Translations under genes and position numbers: made by a program
Shown: positions 57,476-64,000 of the stretch, piece by piece
Numbering within the stretch: position 1 is the first letter of the stretch
Layout of the letters: the number at the start of each line of letters is the position of its first letter
The notes under the pieces: generated by a model
The model's database searches: none
What the model saw: only the letters and a program-made list of their open reading frames with translations
Told to the model about the DNA's origin: nothing
Source of the DNA: Paragemmobacter kunshanensis
Lineage (GTDB): Bacteria > Pseudomonadota > Alphaproteobacteria > Rhodobacterales > Rhodobacteraceae
Direction of reading: 5' to 3'
DNA length: 64,000 nucleotides
Assembly (NCBI RefSeq): GCF_011059185.1
Contig: NZ_JAALFE010000017.1
Location: forward strand, 1 to 64,000

Positions 57476-58637
57476 GCTGGATCGCTCCTGTCACGATGGC
57501 GGCCACGTCGGCGGGCGCATCCCATTGCGGCATGTGGCCGGTCGGCAGGACATGCACCGCCGCGCGGGGCGGAAGGTTGAACAGATGCGCCGCGGGGATG
57601 ATGCGGTCGTCGCGCCCGATCAGCACGCGCAGGGGGATGCGGTCCGGCAGCCGCGACAGGGGGGCGAGCGTGTCTATGCGCTGGCCGTTCGGCCCTGCGA
57701 TGGCGGCGGCAAGAACGCCAAGGCGGCCTTGCGACAGGGTCTTGGCCATCGCCTCCAGCGCGTCGGTCGACAGTGTCGCGGCCTTGGGGCCGAGTAGGCG
57801 CAGCAGGTGGGCGATTTCACCCCCCGTTCGGGCATGGGCCATGCCGTGGACGAAGGCCACCTCGATCTCGCGCCCCAGTCCGGCGGGGGCGATGAGGGTA
57901 AGGGAAGCGACGCGGTCGGGGTATGCGGCGGCGTAGAGGGCGGCGAGATGACCGCCCAGCGAATGGCCGACGAGGTGGATCTTGCCTGTCACGCCTGTGG
58001 CATGGCGGTTGACGGCAGAAAACAGGTCGTCGATCCCCTGCGGCACCGTCCCATCGCTGCCGTGGCCCGGAAGGTCGGGGGCAAGGACGCTGTGGCCCGC
58101 GCGGGAAAGCGCAGCAGCGAGAGCAGCCCATGTCGCCCCGTCGCCCGCAAAGCCATGGAGGAGGAGGATGGTCGCGGGGCCTGCGGCGGGAATGTCCTCC
58201 GCCTCGATCCGGCCACGGCGGCCGGTGCCGGTGACGACTTCCAGCGCGACGCCGGACTGGCGGGCAAGGCGGCGCGCAGCGGGGGTGGCGCGGAGCGCAG
58301 CGGGCGCGGCCGCGGGCGCGCGGTGCGGTTCCGGCACAACGGGAGTGGCGGCGGGTTCGGGCGCAGGCGGCGACGGGGTGCCTGCGTCTTCCCACTGCGT
58401 CGCCTCGATCCGCGCGATGGGGGCGTCCACCGCCACCACATCGCCCGGCGCCACCAGCGTTTCCACCAGCACGCCATCGCCCAATGCGGGGTATTCCACG
58501 ACGGTCTTGTCGGTTTCCACCTCCAGCAGGGGCTGGCCGCGCTTGAAGGATTGGCCCGGCTCGATCAGCCATGCGGCGATGGTGCCTTCCTCCATCGTCT
58601 CGCCCAGACGGGGCATGGTCAGGGTGCGCGTTGTCAT
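57468..58637 (-). CDS. Acetoin dehydrogenase-type E2 (lipoyl domain fused to alpha/beta hydrolase)
   Basis: A 389-residue AcoC-like protein. An N-terminal lipoyl domain (about 1-78; lipoyl lysine at residue 44 in EVETDKT) is joined by a proline/alanine linker to an E3-binding segment (ATPAARRLARQSGVALEVVT) and then an alpha/beta hydrolase (LLLHGFAGDG; nucleophile Ser226 in VGHSLGG). Ordinary E2 enzymes have an acyltransferase core instead. AcoC accepts the acyl group formed by E1 and gives acyl-CoA. No E3 gene is in the window, so the cell's common E3 may be used. Confidence 0.9.
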   Translation of the reverse strand: MTTRTLTMPRLGETMEEGTIAAWLIEPGQSFKRGQPLLEVETDKTVVEYPALGDGVLVETLVAPGDVVAVDAPIARIEATQWEDAGTPSPPAPEPAATPVVPEPHRAPAAAPAALRATPAARRLARQSGVALEVVTGTGRRGRIEAEDIPAAGPATILLLHGFAGDGATWAALAAALSRAGHSVLAPDLPGHGSDGTVPQGIDDLFSAVNRHATGVTGKIHLVGHSLGGHLAALYAAAYPDRVASLTLIAPAGLGREIEVAFVHGMAHARTGGEIAHLLRLLGPKAATLSTDALEAMAKTLSQGRLGVLAAAIAGPNGQRIDTLAPLSRLPDRIPLRVLIGRDDRIIPAAHLFNLPPRAAVHVLPTGHMPQWDAPADVAAIVTGAIQHV

Positions 58638-59620
58638 GCGAACAGCCGCCCTGCCGTCTCGGCGATCAGCTTCGGCCCCGGGACCGACCCGCTTTCCAGC
58701 TGGGTGGAGACGGAGATGGGGATATCCTCGCCCGCCACGCGGATCACGGGGTCATGGAGGAAGTCGAAACATTCCTCAGTGATCCGCGCCGCCAGTTCCG
58801 CAGCCACCCCACAGGTCATCGCCCCTTCGGACACGACCATGACGCGCCCCACCCGTTCCACATGCGGGCGGATCGTTTCGAAATCCAACGGGTTCAGGGT
58901 GCGCAAGTCGATCACCGTCGCCTCGATCCCCTGTGCCGACAGGGTCTTGGCGGCGTCGAGCGCATAGTGGAGCTGGCGGGAATAGGTCACGATCACCAGA
59001 TCATCCCCTGTCCGCCGCACCGCCGCCTTGCCCCATTCCAGGGCGGGGGCGGAAAGGTCCACATCCTCTTTCATCGTGTAAAGCGCCTTGTGTTCGATAA
59101 AGACCACGGGATCGGGTTTCGTCAGCGCCTGACGGAGCAGATGGTAGGCATCGGCCACCGTGGCGGGCATCGCCAGACGCAGGCCGGGGGTGTGCATGAC
59201 ATAGGCCTCAAGGCTCTGGCTGTGCTGGGCCCCCGCCGACCGCCCCGTGCCGCCTTGGGTGCGAAGGACCATCGGCACGCCGATCTGGCCGCCGAACATG
59301 TAGCGGATCTTGGCGGCCTGATTGGCAAGCTGGTCCATCGTCATGCCGATGAAATCGACATACATGAGTTCGGCGACGGGGCGCAGGCCGGTCATCGCCG
59401 CCCCCACCGCCGCGCCGACGATGGCGGGTTCGGAAATCGGCGTGTCGATCACTCGGTCGGGGCCGAAGTCGCGGATCAGGTCCTTGGTCACGCCGTAGGC
59501 TCCGCCGTAGCGGCCCACTTCCTCGCCCATGATGACGACATCGGGATCGTCGCGCATCGCATCTGCCAGTGCCTGACGCAGCGCGTCACGATAGGTCATT
59601 TCCATGGCAGGGCCTTTCAT
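58634..59620 (-). CDS. Thiamine-diphosphate dehydrogenase E1 beta subunit (acetoin/2-oxoacid type)
   Basis: A 328-residue transketolase-like pyrimidine-binding subunit. MTYRDALRQALADAMRDDPD, VIMGEEVGRYGGAYGVTKDL, PISEPAIVGAAVGAAMTGLR and AQHSQSLEAYVMHTPGLRL are typical of E1 beta. It joins the alpha subunit to cleave its substrate through thiamine diphosphate. Four-base overlaps link it to genes on both sides. Confidence 0.92.
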   Translation of the reverse strand: MKGPAMEMTYRDALRQALADAMRDDPDVVIMGEEVGRYGGAYGVTKDLIRDFGPDRVIDTPISEPAIVGAAVGAAMTGLRPVAELMYVDFIGMTMDQLANQAAKIRYMFGGQIGVPMVLRTQGGTGRSAGAQHSQSLEAYVMHTPGLRLAMPATVADAYHLLRQALTKPDPVVFIEHKALYTMKEDVDLSAPALEWGKAAVRRTGDDLVIVTYSRQLHYALDAAKTLSAQGIEATVIDLRTLNPLDFETIRPHVERVGRVMVVSEGAMTCGVAAELAARITEECFDFLHDPVIRVAGEDIPISVSTQLESGSVPGPKLIAETAGRLFA

Positions 59621-60654
59621 TCGCGCGCCAGCACACGGTCAAGCCGGGTGCGGACGGGTTCGGGTTCGGGTTCGGACGGGTCGTAGACATCGCGGAACAT
59701 GGAGGAGAGCGGAGGTTCCGCCTGCGCGATGGTGAAATCGATGGTGGCGTCCATCTCGGCGTCGATGGCGGCGTCGAGCGCATCCAGATCGGCCGCCGTC
59801 ACCAACCCTGCCGCGATGAGGCGGGCGCGGGCATGGGCAACGGGGTCTTTCTGGCGGCCCGCGTCTTCTTCCGCCGCGTCGCGGTAGGGGGATTTGTCCT
59901 TTCGCGCGTGGCCGTAGAAGCGGTAGCAGTCCACGGCAAGGAAACCGGGTTTGCCCGCGCGCGCAGCATCGACGATGCGGCGGGCGGCGGCGGCGACGGA
60001 TTCCACGTCCAGCCCGTCCACCGTTTCGCCGTTCAGGCCGAAGGCCTGTGCGCGTTCATGCAGGCGGGTGTTTGCGGTGGCCTGATCGATGCGGGTGCCC
60101 ATGCCGTATTGGTTGTTGATGCAGCAGAACACCACCGGCAGACCCCAGAGCGCGGCCATGTTCATGGATTCGTAAAGAATGCCCTGCCCTGTCGCCCCGT
60201 CGCCGAAGAAGGCGACCGAGACGGCCCCCGTCTTCTTGTGCCGCGCGGCAAGCCCCGCGCCCACAACGGTGGGGATGCCGCCGCCCACGATGGCATTGGC
60301 CCCCAGATGGCCCAGCCCCATGTCGGCGATATGCATGGACCCGCCCTTGCCGTGGCAATAGCCCGCCTCCTTGCCGCCGATTTCGGCCATCATCCGTGCA
60401 GGATCGGCCCCGCGCGCAAGGAAGATGCCGTGGCCACGGTGATGCGTCGTGAAGGTGTCCTGCGGCTGCATCGCTGCGCAGACGCCGACCGCCGCGCTTT
60501 CCTCGCCGATGGAAAGGTGGAGCATGGAGCCTGCCGTCTGGCCGCGCACGAAGAGTTCGCCCACGCGTTCCTCGAAGCTGCGGACGCGCCGCATCTCTTG
60601 GTAGAGCCGGTGCAGGTCGGTGTTCGACCCCGGGATGGGATGTTGGAGGGTCAT
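59617..60654 (-). CDS. Thiamine-diphosphate dehydrogenase E1 alpha subunit (acetoin/2-oxoacid type)
   Basis: A 345-residue E1 alpha. SIGEESAAVGVCAAMQPQDT, RGHGIFLARGADPARMMAEI and GGSMHI precede the ThDP motif GDGATGQGILYESMNMAALW...N, and FYGHARKDKSPYRD is conserved. The length and the E2-hydrolase downstream favour the acetoin dehydrogenase group over pyruvate dehydrogenase. This type splits 2-hydroxy ketones (CH3-CO-CHOH-R), leaving acetyl on E2. It starts seven bases after the permease. Confidence 0.9.
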   Translation of the reverse strand: MTLQHPIPGSNTDLHRLYQEMRRVRSFEERVGELFVRGQTAGSMLHLSIGEESAAVGVCAAMQPQDTFTTHHRGHGIFLARGADPARMMAEIGGKEAGYCHGKGGSMHIADMGLGHLGANAIVGGGIPTVVGAGLAARHKKTGAVSVAFFGDGATGQGILYESMNMAALWGLPVVFCCINNQYGMGTRIDQATANTRLHERAQAFGLNGETVDGLDVESVAAAARRIVDAARAGKPGFLAVDCYRFYGHARKDKSPYRDAAEEDAGRQKDPVAHARARLIAAGLVTAADLDALDAAIDAEMDATIDFTIAQAEPPLSSMFRDVYDPSEPEPEPVRTRLDRVLARE

Positions 60655-60661
60655 GACTTTC

Positions 60662-61651
60662 TCAGAGCAGGTTGAGTTTCGTGGACCGCGACACGATGGC
60701 GACGGCGATGAGGATGATGGCGCCCTTCACGATGGACTGGATGTAGGTGTCCATCCCGATCAGGTTCAGCCCGTTGTTGATGATGCCGATGAAGAGCGCG
60801 CCGAAGAAGGTGCCAAGGACGGTGGCGGTGCCGGGGCGCAGCATCGTCATGCCGATGAAGACCGTGGCCAGACCGTCGAGCAGATAGCGTTCCCCCGCAT
60901 TGGGTTGACCGGAACCGAGCCGGGCGGCGAGCAACATCCCCGCGATGACGGCAAAGACCGAACAGACGATCAGCGCGGCGGCACGGTAGCGGCGCACGGT
61001 GACGCCGGACAGTTCGGCGGCCTTCTGGTTGCCGCCCACGGCATAGATGTAGCGGCCGAAGACGGTGCGTTCCATCACGAACCATGCCACGGCGACGACG
61101 GCGACCATGAAGAAGGCCAGCACGGGGATGCCCGCGATGCGGCCCTGCCCAAGCCAGAGATAGGCGTCGGGCAGCCCGCCATAGATCGCGCGGCCTCCCG
61201 TAGAGAGGAAGTTGATGCCGAAGAGGATGGAGCCAGTGGCCAGTGTGGCGATGAGGGAGGGGATGCCTACCACCGTGACGAGGAGGGCATTGGTGGCCCC
61301 GATGGCCAGCCCCGCCGCCAGCCCGCCGAGGATCGCCACGGGCAGCGGCACGCCGCTGATGAGCATGAGCGGCACGAGGATGCCCGCCATGCCGACCGCA
61401 TAGCCGACCGACAGGTCCATCTCGCGCGCGGCGAAGCCGAAGGTCAGCCCCGCCCCCACGATGGTCAGCATCGAAATCTGCTGGGCGATGTTCAGCAGGT
61501 TCTGCGAGGTGAGGAACCTGTCGACCGTGAGCGAGAAGATGACGAACATCAGCGCCAGCACAACCAGCGTGGAATAGCGCTGGATCAGGTCCTTGCGGAT
61601 GCCCAGCACCGCATCGTGCTGCGGGGCGGTGGGGGAGGTCGCGTCGCTCAT
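60662..61651 (-). CDS. Ribose-type sugar ABC transporter permease
   Basis: A 329-residue RbsC-like permease with eight to ten helices. LLNIAQQISMLTIVGAGLTF, REMDLSVGYAVGMAGILVPL, and YAVGGNQKAAELSGVTVRRY are the family blocks; FGALFIGIINNGLNLIGM ends it. The start overlaps the ATPase stop by four bases. It should form a homodimeric channel for a pentose, hexose or polyol. Confidence 0.92.
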   Translation of the reverse strand: MSDATSPTAPQHDAVLGIRKDLIQRYSTLVVLALMFVIFSLTVDRFLTSQNLLNIAQQISMLTIVGAGLTFGFAAREMDLSVGYAVGMAGILVPLMLISGVPLPVAILGGLAAGLAIGATNALLVTVVGIPSLIATLATGSILFGINFLSTGGRAIYGGLPDAYLWLGQGRIAGIPVLAFFMVAVVAVAWFVMERTVFGRYIYAVGGNQKAAELSGVTVRRYRAAALIVCSVFAVIAGMLLAARLGSGQPNAGERYLLDGLATVFIGMTMLRPGTATVLGTFFGALFIGIINNGLNLIGMDTYIQSIVKGAIILIAVAIVSRSTKLNLL

Positions 61652-63150
61652 GCGGCTACTCCTGACATGGATTGGATGAAGCGGGCTTCGGAGAATTCTG
61701 TGGCCGGAATGGCGGGGCCGGGTCTGCCTCCCGTGAAGGGGATGACGCGGTGGGCAAGTTCGGCCACTTCGCCAAGGTCGGAAGAGGCGATGAGGATGCC
61801 CACGCCCTGTGCAGCGAGGCGGCGCATTTCGGCGTAGATTTCGGCCTTGGCACCGATGTCGACGCCTTCGGTCGGTTCGATGAAGATCATCACGCGGTAG
61901 CGGCCTTCGGCTCCGTAGAGCCATTTGCCGATGGATATCTTCTGCTTGTTCCCGCCTGAGAGGGTTTTCAGCGCCTGGCCGGAGCCATGCGCCTTGACGT
62001 TAAGGAGGCGCATGACGCGGCGGGCCTCGGCCTCTTCCTTGCGGGGGAAGAGGATGCCTGCGGTGGCGGCGTGGCGGGTGTGGACCATGGCGAGGTTTTC
62101 GCGCAGGTCCCAGTCGCCGATGAGGGCGTATTCCATGCGGTGATCGGGGACGAGGGCCAGCCCTGCCGAGAGCATGGCGCGCACGTCGCGGGGGCTGACG
62201 GGGCGGCCCGCGATGGAAAGCGCGTCGACCTGCACCCCTGCGGGATTGTGCAGGGCGCGGGCAAAGCCGACATGGCCCGCCCCGGTGAGGCCGATCAGGC
62301 CCACGATTTCGCCCTCGTGGAGGGTGAAGTCCGACACCTCGATCCGTCCGGAGCGCCAGTTGCGGAGCGCGAGGACGGGGTTCCCCGTCGGGGGCGCGTG
62401 GACGTTGGCAGAGGCGCGGCGGGTGTCATCGGTGCGGCGGAGCATGAGGTCGACCATGCGGCCTTCGGACATGCGGTCGGCGGGTTCGGTCGCGATCAGG
62501 CGTCCGTCGCGCAGGACGGTGATGCGGTCGGACAGCGCCTTTATTTCAGAAAGGAAGTGGCTGATCAGCACGACCCCCACGCCGCGCGGCGGAAGAGAGC
62601 GGATGATGCGCCAGAGCTGTTCCTTTTCGCGCACGGGCAGGGTAGCGGTGGGTTCGTCGAGGATGAGCAGGTGGACCTGTCCGCGCAGGGCGCGCACGAT
62701 TTCGATCACCTTGCGGTCGGCCATTGGGAGTTCGCCCACCGGGCGGTCGAGGTCGATGGCGACTTCGGGGAACCAGCGGGACAGGGCCTCTGTCGCGGCA
62801 GCGCGGAGAGCGGCGCGGTGTATGACGCCGAAGCGGCGGGGTTCGGCGCCCAGGAAGATGTTTTCCGCCCCCGTGAGCGCAGGGACAAGGCTGCCTTCCT
62901 GACTGACATGGGCGATCCCGCGCAGGAGCGCAGCGCGGGGAGAGGTCAGGTGCAGCTTTTCGCTGCCGATGGCGATGCTGCCCGAAGTCGGGGCAAGGCT
63001 TCCGCCGAGAATGGAGACAAGGGTGGATTTGCCCGCGCCATTCTCACCGATAAGGCCATGCACCTCGCCGGTGTGGAGAGCGAGCGAGACGTCATCAAGC
63101 GCCCGCGTGCCGGGGAACTGCATGGTGATGTTGGAAAGTGTGATGTCCAT
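61648..63150 (-). CDS. Ribose-type sugar ABC transporter ATPase (two ATPase halves)
   Basis: A 500-residue RbsA-like protein. The first half has Walker A GENGAGKSTLVSILGG, Walker B LLILDEPTATLP and switch LISHFLSEIKA, but a degenerate signature (VGELPMADRKVIEIVRA). The second half has a degenerate P-loop (GLTGAGHVGFARAL) with a good signature LSGGNKQKISIGKWL and EPTEGVDIGAKAEIY. This split of active and inactive parts is usual for the family. I start at MDITLSNITMQF; longer frames read through the hairpin. Confidence 0.92.
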   Translation of the reverse strand: MDITLSNITMQFPGTRALDDVSLALHTGEVHGLIGENGAGKSTLVSILGGSLAPTSGSIAIGSEKLHLTSPRAALLRGIAHVSQEGSLVPALTGAENIFLGAEPRRFGVIHRAALRAAATEALSRWFPEVAIDLDRPVGELPMADRKVIEIVRALRGQVHLLILDEPTATLPVREKEQLWRIIRSLPPRGVGVVLISHFLSEIKALSDRITVLRDGRLIATEPADRMSEGRMVDLMLRRTDDTRRASANVHAPPTGNPVLALRNWRSGRIEVSDFTLHEGEIVGLIGLTGAGHVGFARALHNPAGVQVDALSIAGRPVSPRDVRAMLSAGLALVPDHRMEYALIGDWDLRENLAMVHTRHAATAGILFPRKEEAEARRVMRLLNVKAHGSGQALKTLSGGNKQKISIGKWLYGAEGRYRVMIFIEPTEGVDIGAKAEIYAEMRRLAAQGVGILIASSDLGEVAELAHRVIPFTGGRPGPAIPATEFSEARFIQSMSGVAA

Positions 63151-63178
63151 TCGCGCCGACCCCTGCTGCCCTTGTGGA

Positions 63179-63203
63179 GGACCGGGCCATCGCGGCCCGG
63201 TCC
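63179..63203 (-). terminator. Stem-loop after the sugar-binding protein gene
   Basis: A perfect ten-base stem GGACCGGGCC / GGCCCGGTCC with loop ATCGC lies between the binding-protein stop and the ATPase start. No T run follows in either direction. As with the hairpin at 25304, this probably keeps binding-protein mRNA more abundant than the membrane-component mRNA. Confidence 0.7.
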
Positions 63204-63214
63204 CATGGTTGGGA

Positions 63215-64000
63215 TCACATGAAGTCCTGGCAGTTCTTCTTGGTGACGAGGGGGGCATCCATGTAGACGGTCTTGGACGGGATCACATCATCGGCGGGTT
63301 TGCCGTTCACGACGATCTCTTCGATCCACTGGCCGACCTGCTTGCCCATGCCCTCGAAGGGCTGCGAGACGGTGGCAATCATCATGCTGTCGGGTTTGCA
63401 GACCTCGGCCACGGCCTGCGGGTGGCCATCGATGCCGATCACCTTCACTCCGGTGATCCCCGCCGCGGTAAGCGCGTTGATGGCGGCCTGCGCCGGTTCG
63501 TCCCACGGTGCCCAGACGGCGTTGATTTCCGAACCGAAACGGGCGGCGTAATCTTCCATCGTGCGAGATGTGTCTTCGAAGAAGGCGGTGTAGTCGATGT
63601 TGTGTTCCGCCAGCACCTTGACGTCGGGATATTCCTTCAGCACGTCTTCCATCACGTCGCCACGCTTGCGCGTGCCGTGATGTTCGGCCATGCGCAGAAA
63701 GATAATGTTGCCCTGACCGCCCAGCTGATCGAGCAGATAGGGAGACACATCCGAGGACATGGCCCAGTTGTTCGTCGTCACGTCGACCACCACTCCGTCG
63801 ATATACCCGCTGTCCACAGAAAACACCGGGATGCCCGCCGCGACGGCGGCGTCGATGGCGGCGCGGCTGGCGCGCAGGTCGGACATGGTGATGATGATGG
63901 CGCCCACGCCACGGTTGGCGGCATCCTGGATGTTCGAAGCCGTCGCCTCTCCCGAGCCTGCGCTGTCGAGGAAGCTGATGTTCCAGTCCGTCTTGCCGCT
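63215..64000 (-). CDS. Ribose-type sugar ABC transporter periplasmic binding protein (5' end outside window)
   Basis: At least 261 residues of a periplasmic binding protein type 1 domain (RbsB/XylF-like), open at the window edge; its signal peptide and start lie beyond 64000. Visible blocks are NISFLDSAGSGEATASNIQD, GAIIITMSDLRASRAAIDAA, GIPVFSVDSGYIDG and GVKVIGIDGHPQAVAEV. It should be the first gene of the long minus-strand operon and sets the sugar specificity. Confidence 0.9.
   Translation of the reverse strand, partial: SGKTDWNISFLDSAGSGEATASNIQDAANRGVGAIIITMSDLRASRAAIDAAVAAGIPVFSVDSGYIDGVVVDVTTNNWAMSSDVSPYLLDQLGGQGNIIFLRMAEHHGTRKRGDVMEDVLKEYPDVKVLAEHNIDYTAFFEDTSRTMEDYAARFGSEINAVWAPWDEPAQAAINALTAAGITGVKVIGIDGHPQAVAEVCKPDSMMIATVSQPFEGMGKQVGQWIEEIVVNGKPADDVIPSKTVYMDAPLVTKKNCQDFM

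Overview
The window is GC-rich, densely packed alphaproteobacterial DNA. Gene content points to the Rhodobacteraceae/Paracoccaceae (Gemmobacter, Tabrizicola, Rhodobacter or Paracoccus-like): an N-methylglutamate methylamine pathway, a nar operon with a fused NarK, NnrS/NnrU, and many one- to four-base overlaps between stop and start codons. This placement is inferred from gene content only. I found no rRNA, tRNA or CRISPR array.

Layout. 1-5.5 kb: a broken LuxR-type regulator end, palindromic repeats, a LysR-EamA pair divergent from a serine hydroxymethyltransferase-like enzyme, a TetR/dihydrofolate-reductase-like operon with a clear operator, and a VapBC-type toxin-antitoxin pair. 5.5-19.3 kb: the complete N-methylglutamate pathway: gmaS, mgsCBA, an amino-acid-type permease with three small membrane proteins, two unknown genes, an XRE-cupin regulator and mgdABCD. 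Methylamine would be joined to glutamate, turned into N-methylglutamate, and oxidised to glutamate plus a C1 unit on tetrahydrofolate. 19.5-22.1 kb: a persulfide dioxygenase-like enzyme and a SulP transporter behind a possible SqrR/BigR-type site. 22.1-34.2 kb: a sialidase-fold protein, a peptide/nickel-type ABC transporter, PdxA2, a DapA-family lyase, an iron alcohol dehydrogenase, a GntR regulator and a four-carbon acid sugar kinase, which together look like a sugar-acid catabolic unit.

34.2-51.9 kb: a respiratory nitrate and nitric-oxide region. One long minus-strand operon runs narK(fused)-G-H-J-I, parvulin-type isomerase, carbonic anhydrase, moeA, DUF2478. It is divergent from a Crp/Fnr (NarR-like) gene, with an FNR box and a 16-bp palindrome between them. 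Next comes hemerythrin, 5-formyl-THF cyclo-ligase, nnrS and nnrU, divergent from an NsrR-like repressor whose promoter carries an 11-1-11 operator.

51.9-54.1 kb: a patch of broken genes (rhodanese end, N-terminally truncated MlrC, phage-type DUF6362 and ParB/methylase fragments). 54.1-64.0 kb: one minus-strand operon that leaves the window, with a ribose-type sugar ABC transporter, acetoin-dehydrogenase-like E1 alpha/beta and E2-hydrolase, an AhpD-like protein, an FGGY kinase and two SDRs. Its substrate is unknown. It is my main candidate for an undescribed pathway: thiolytic cleavage of a deoxy-ketose, feeding acetyl-CoA and a kinase-dependent aldose branch.
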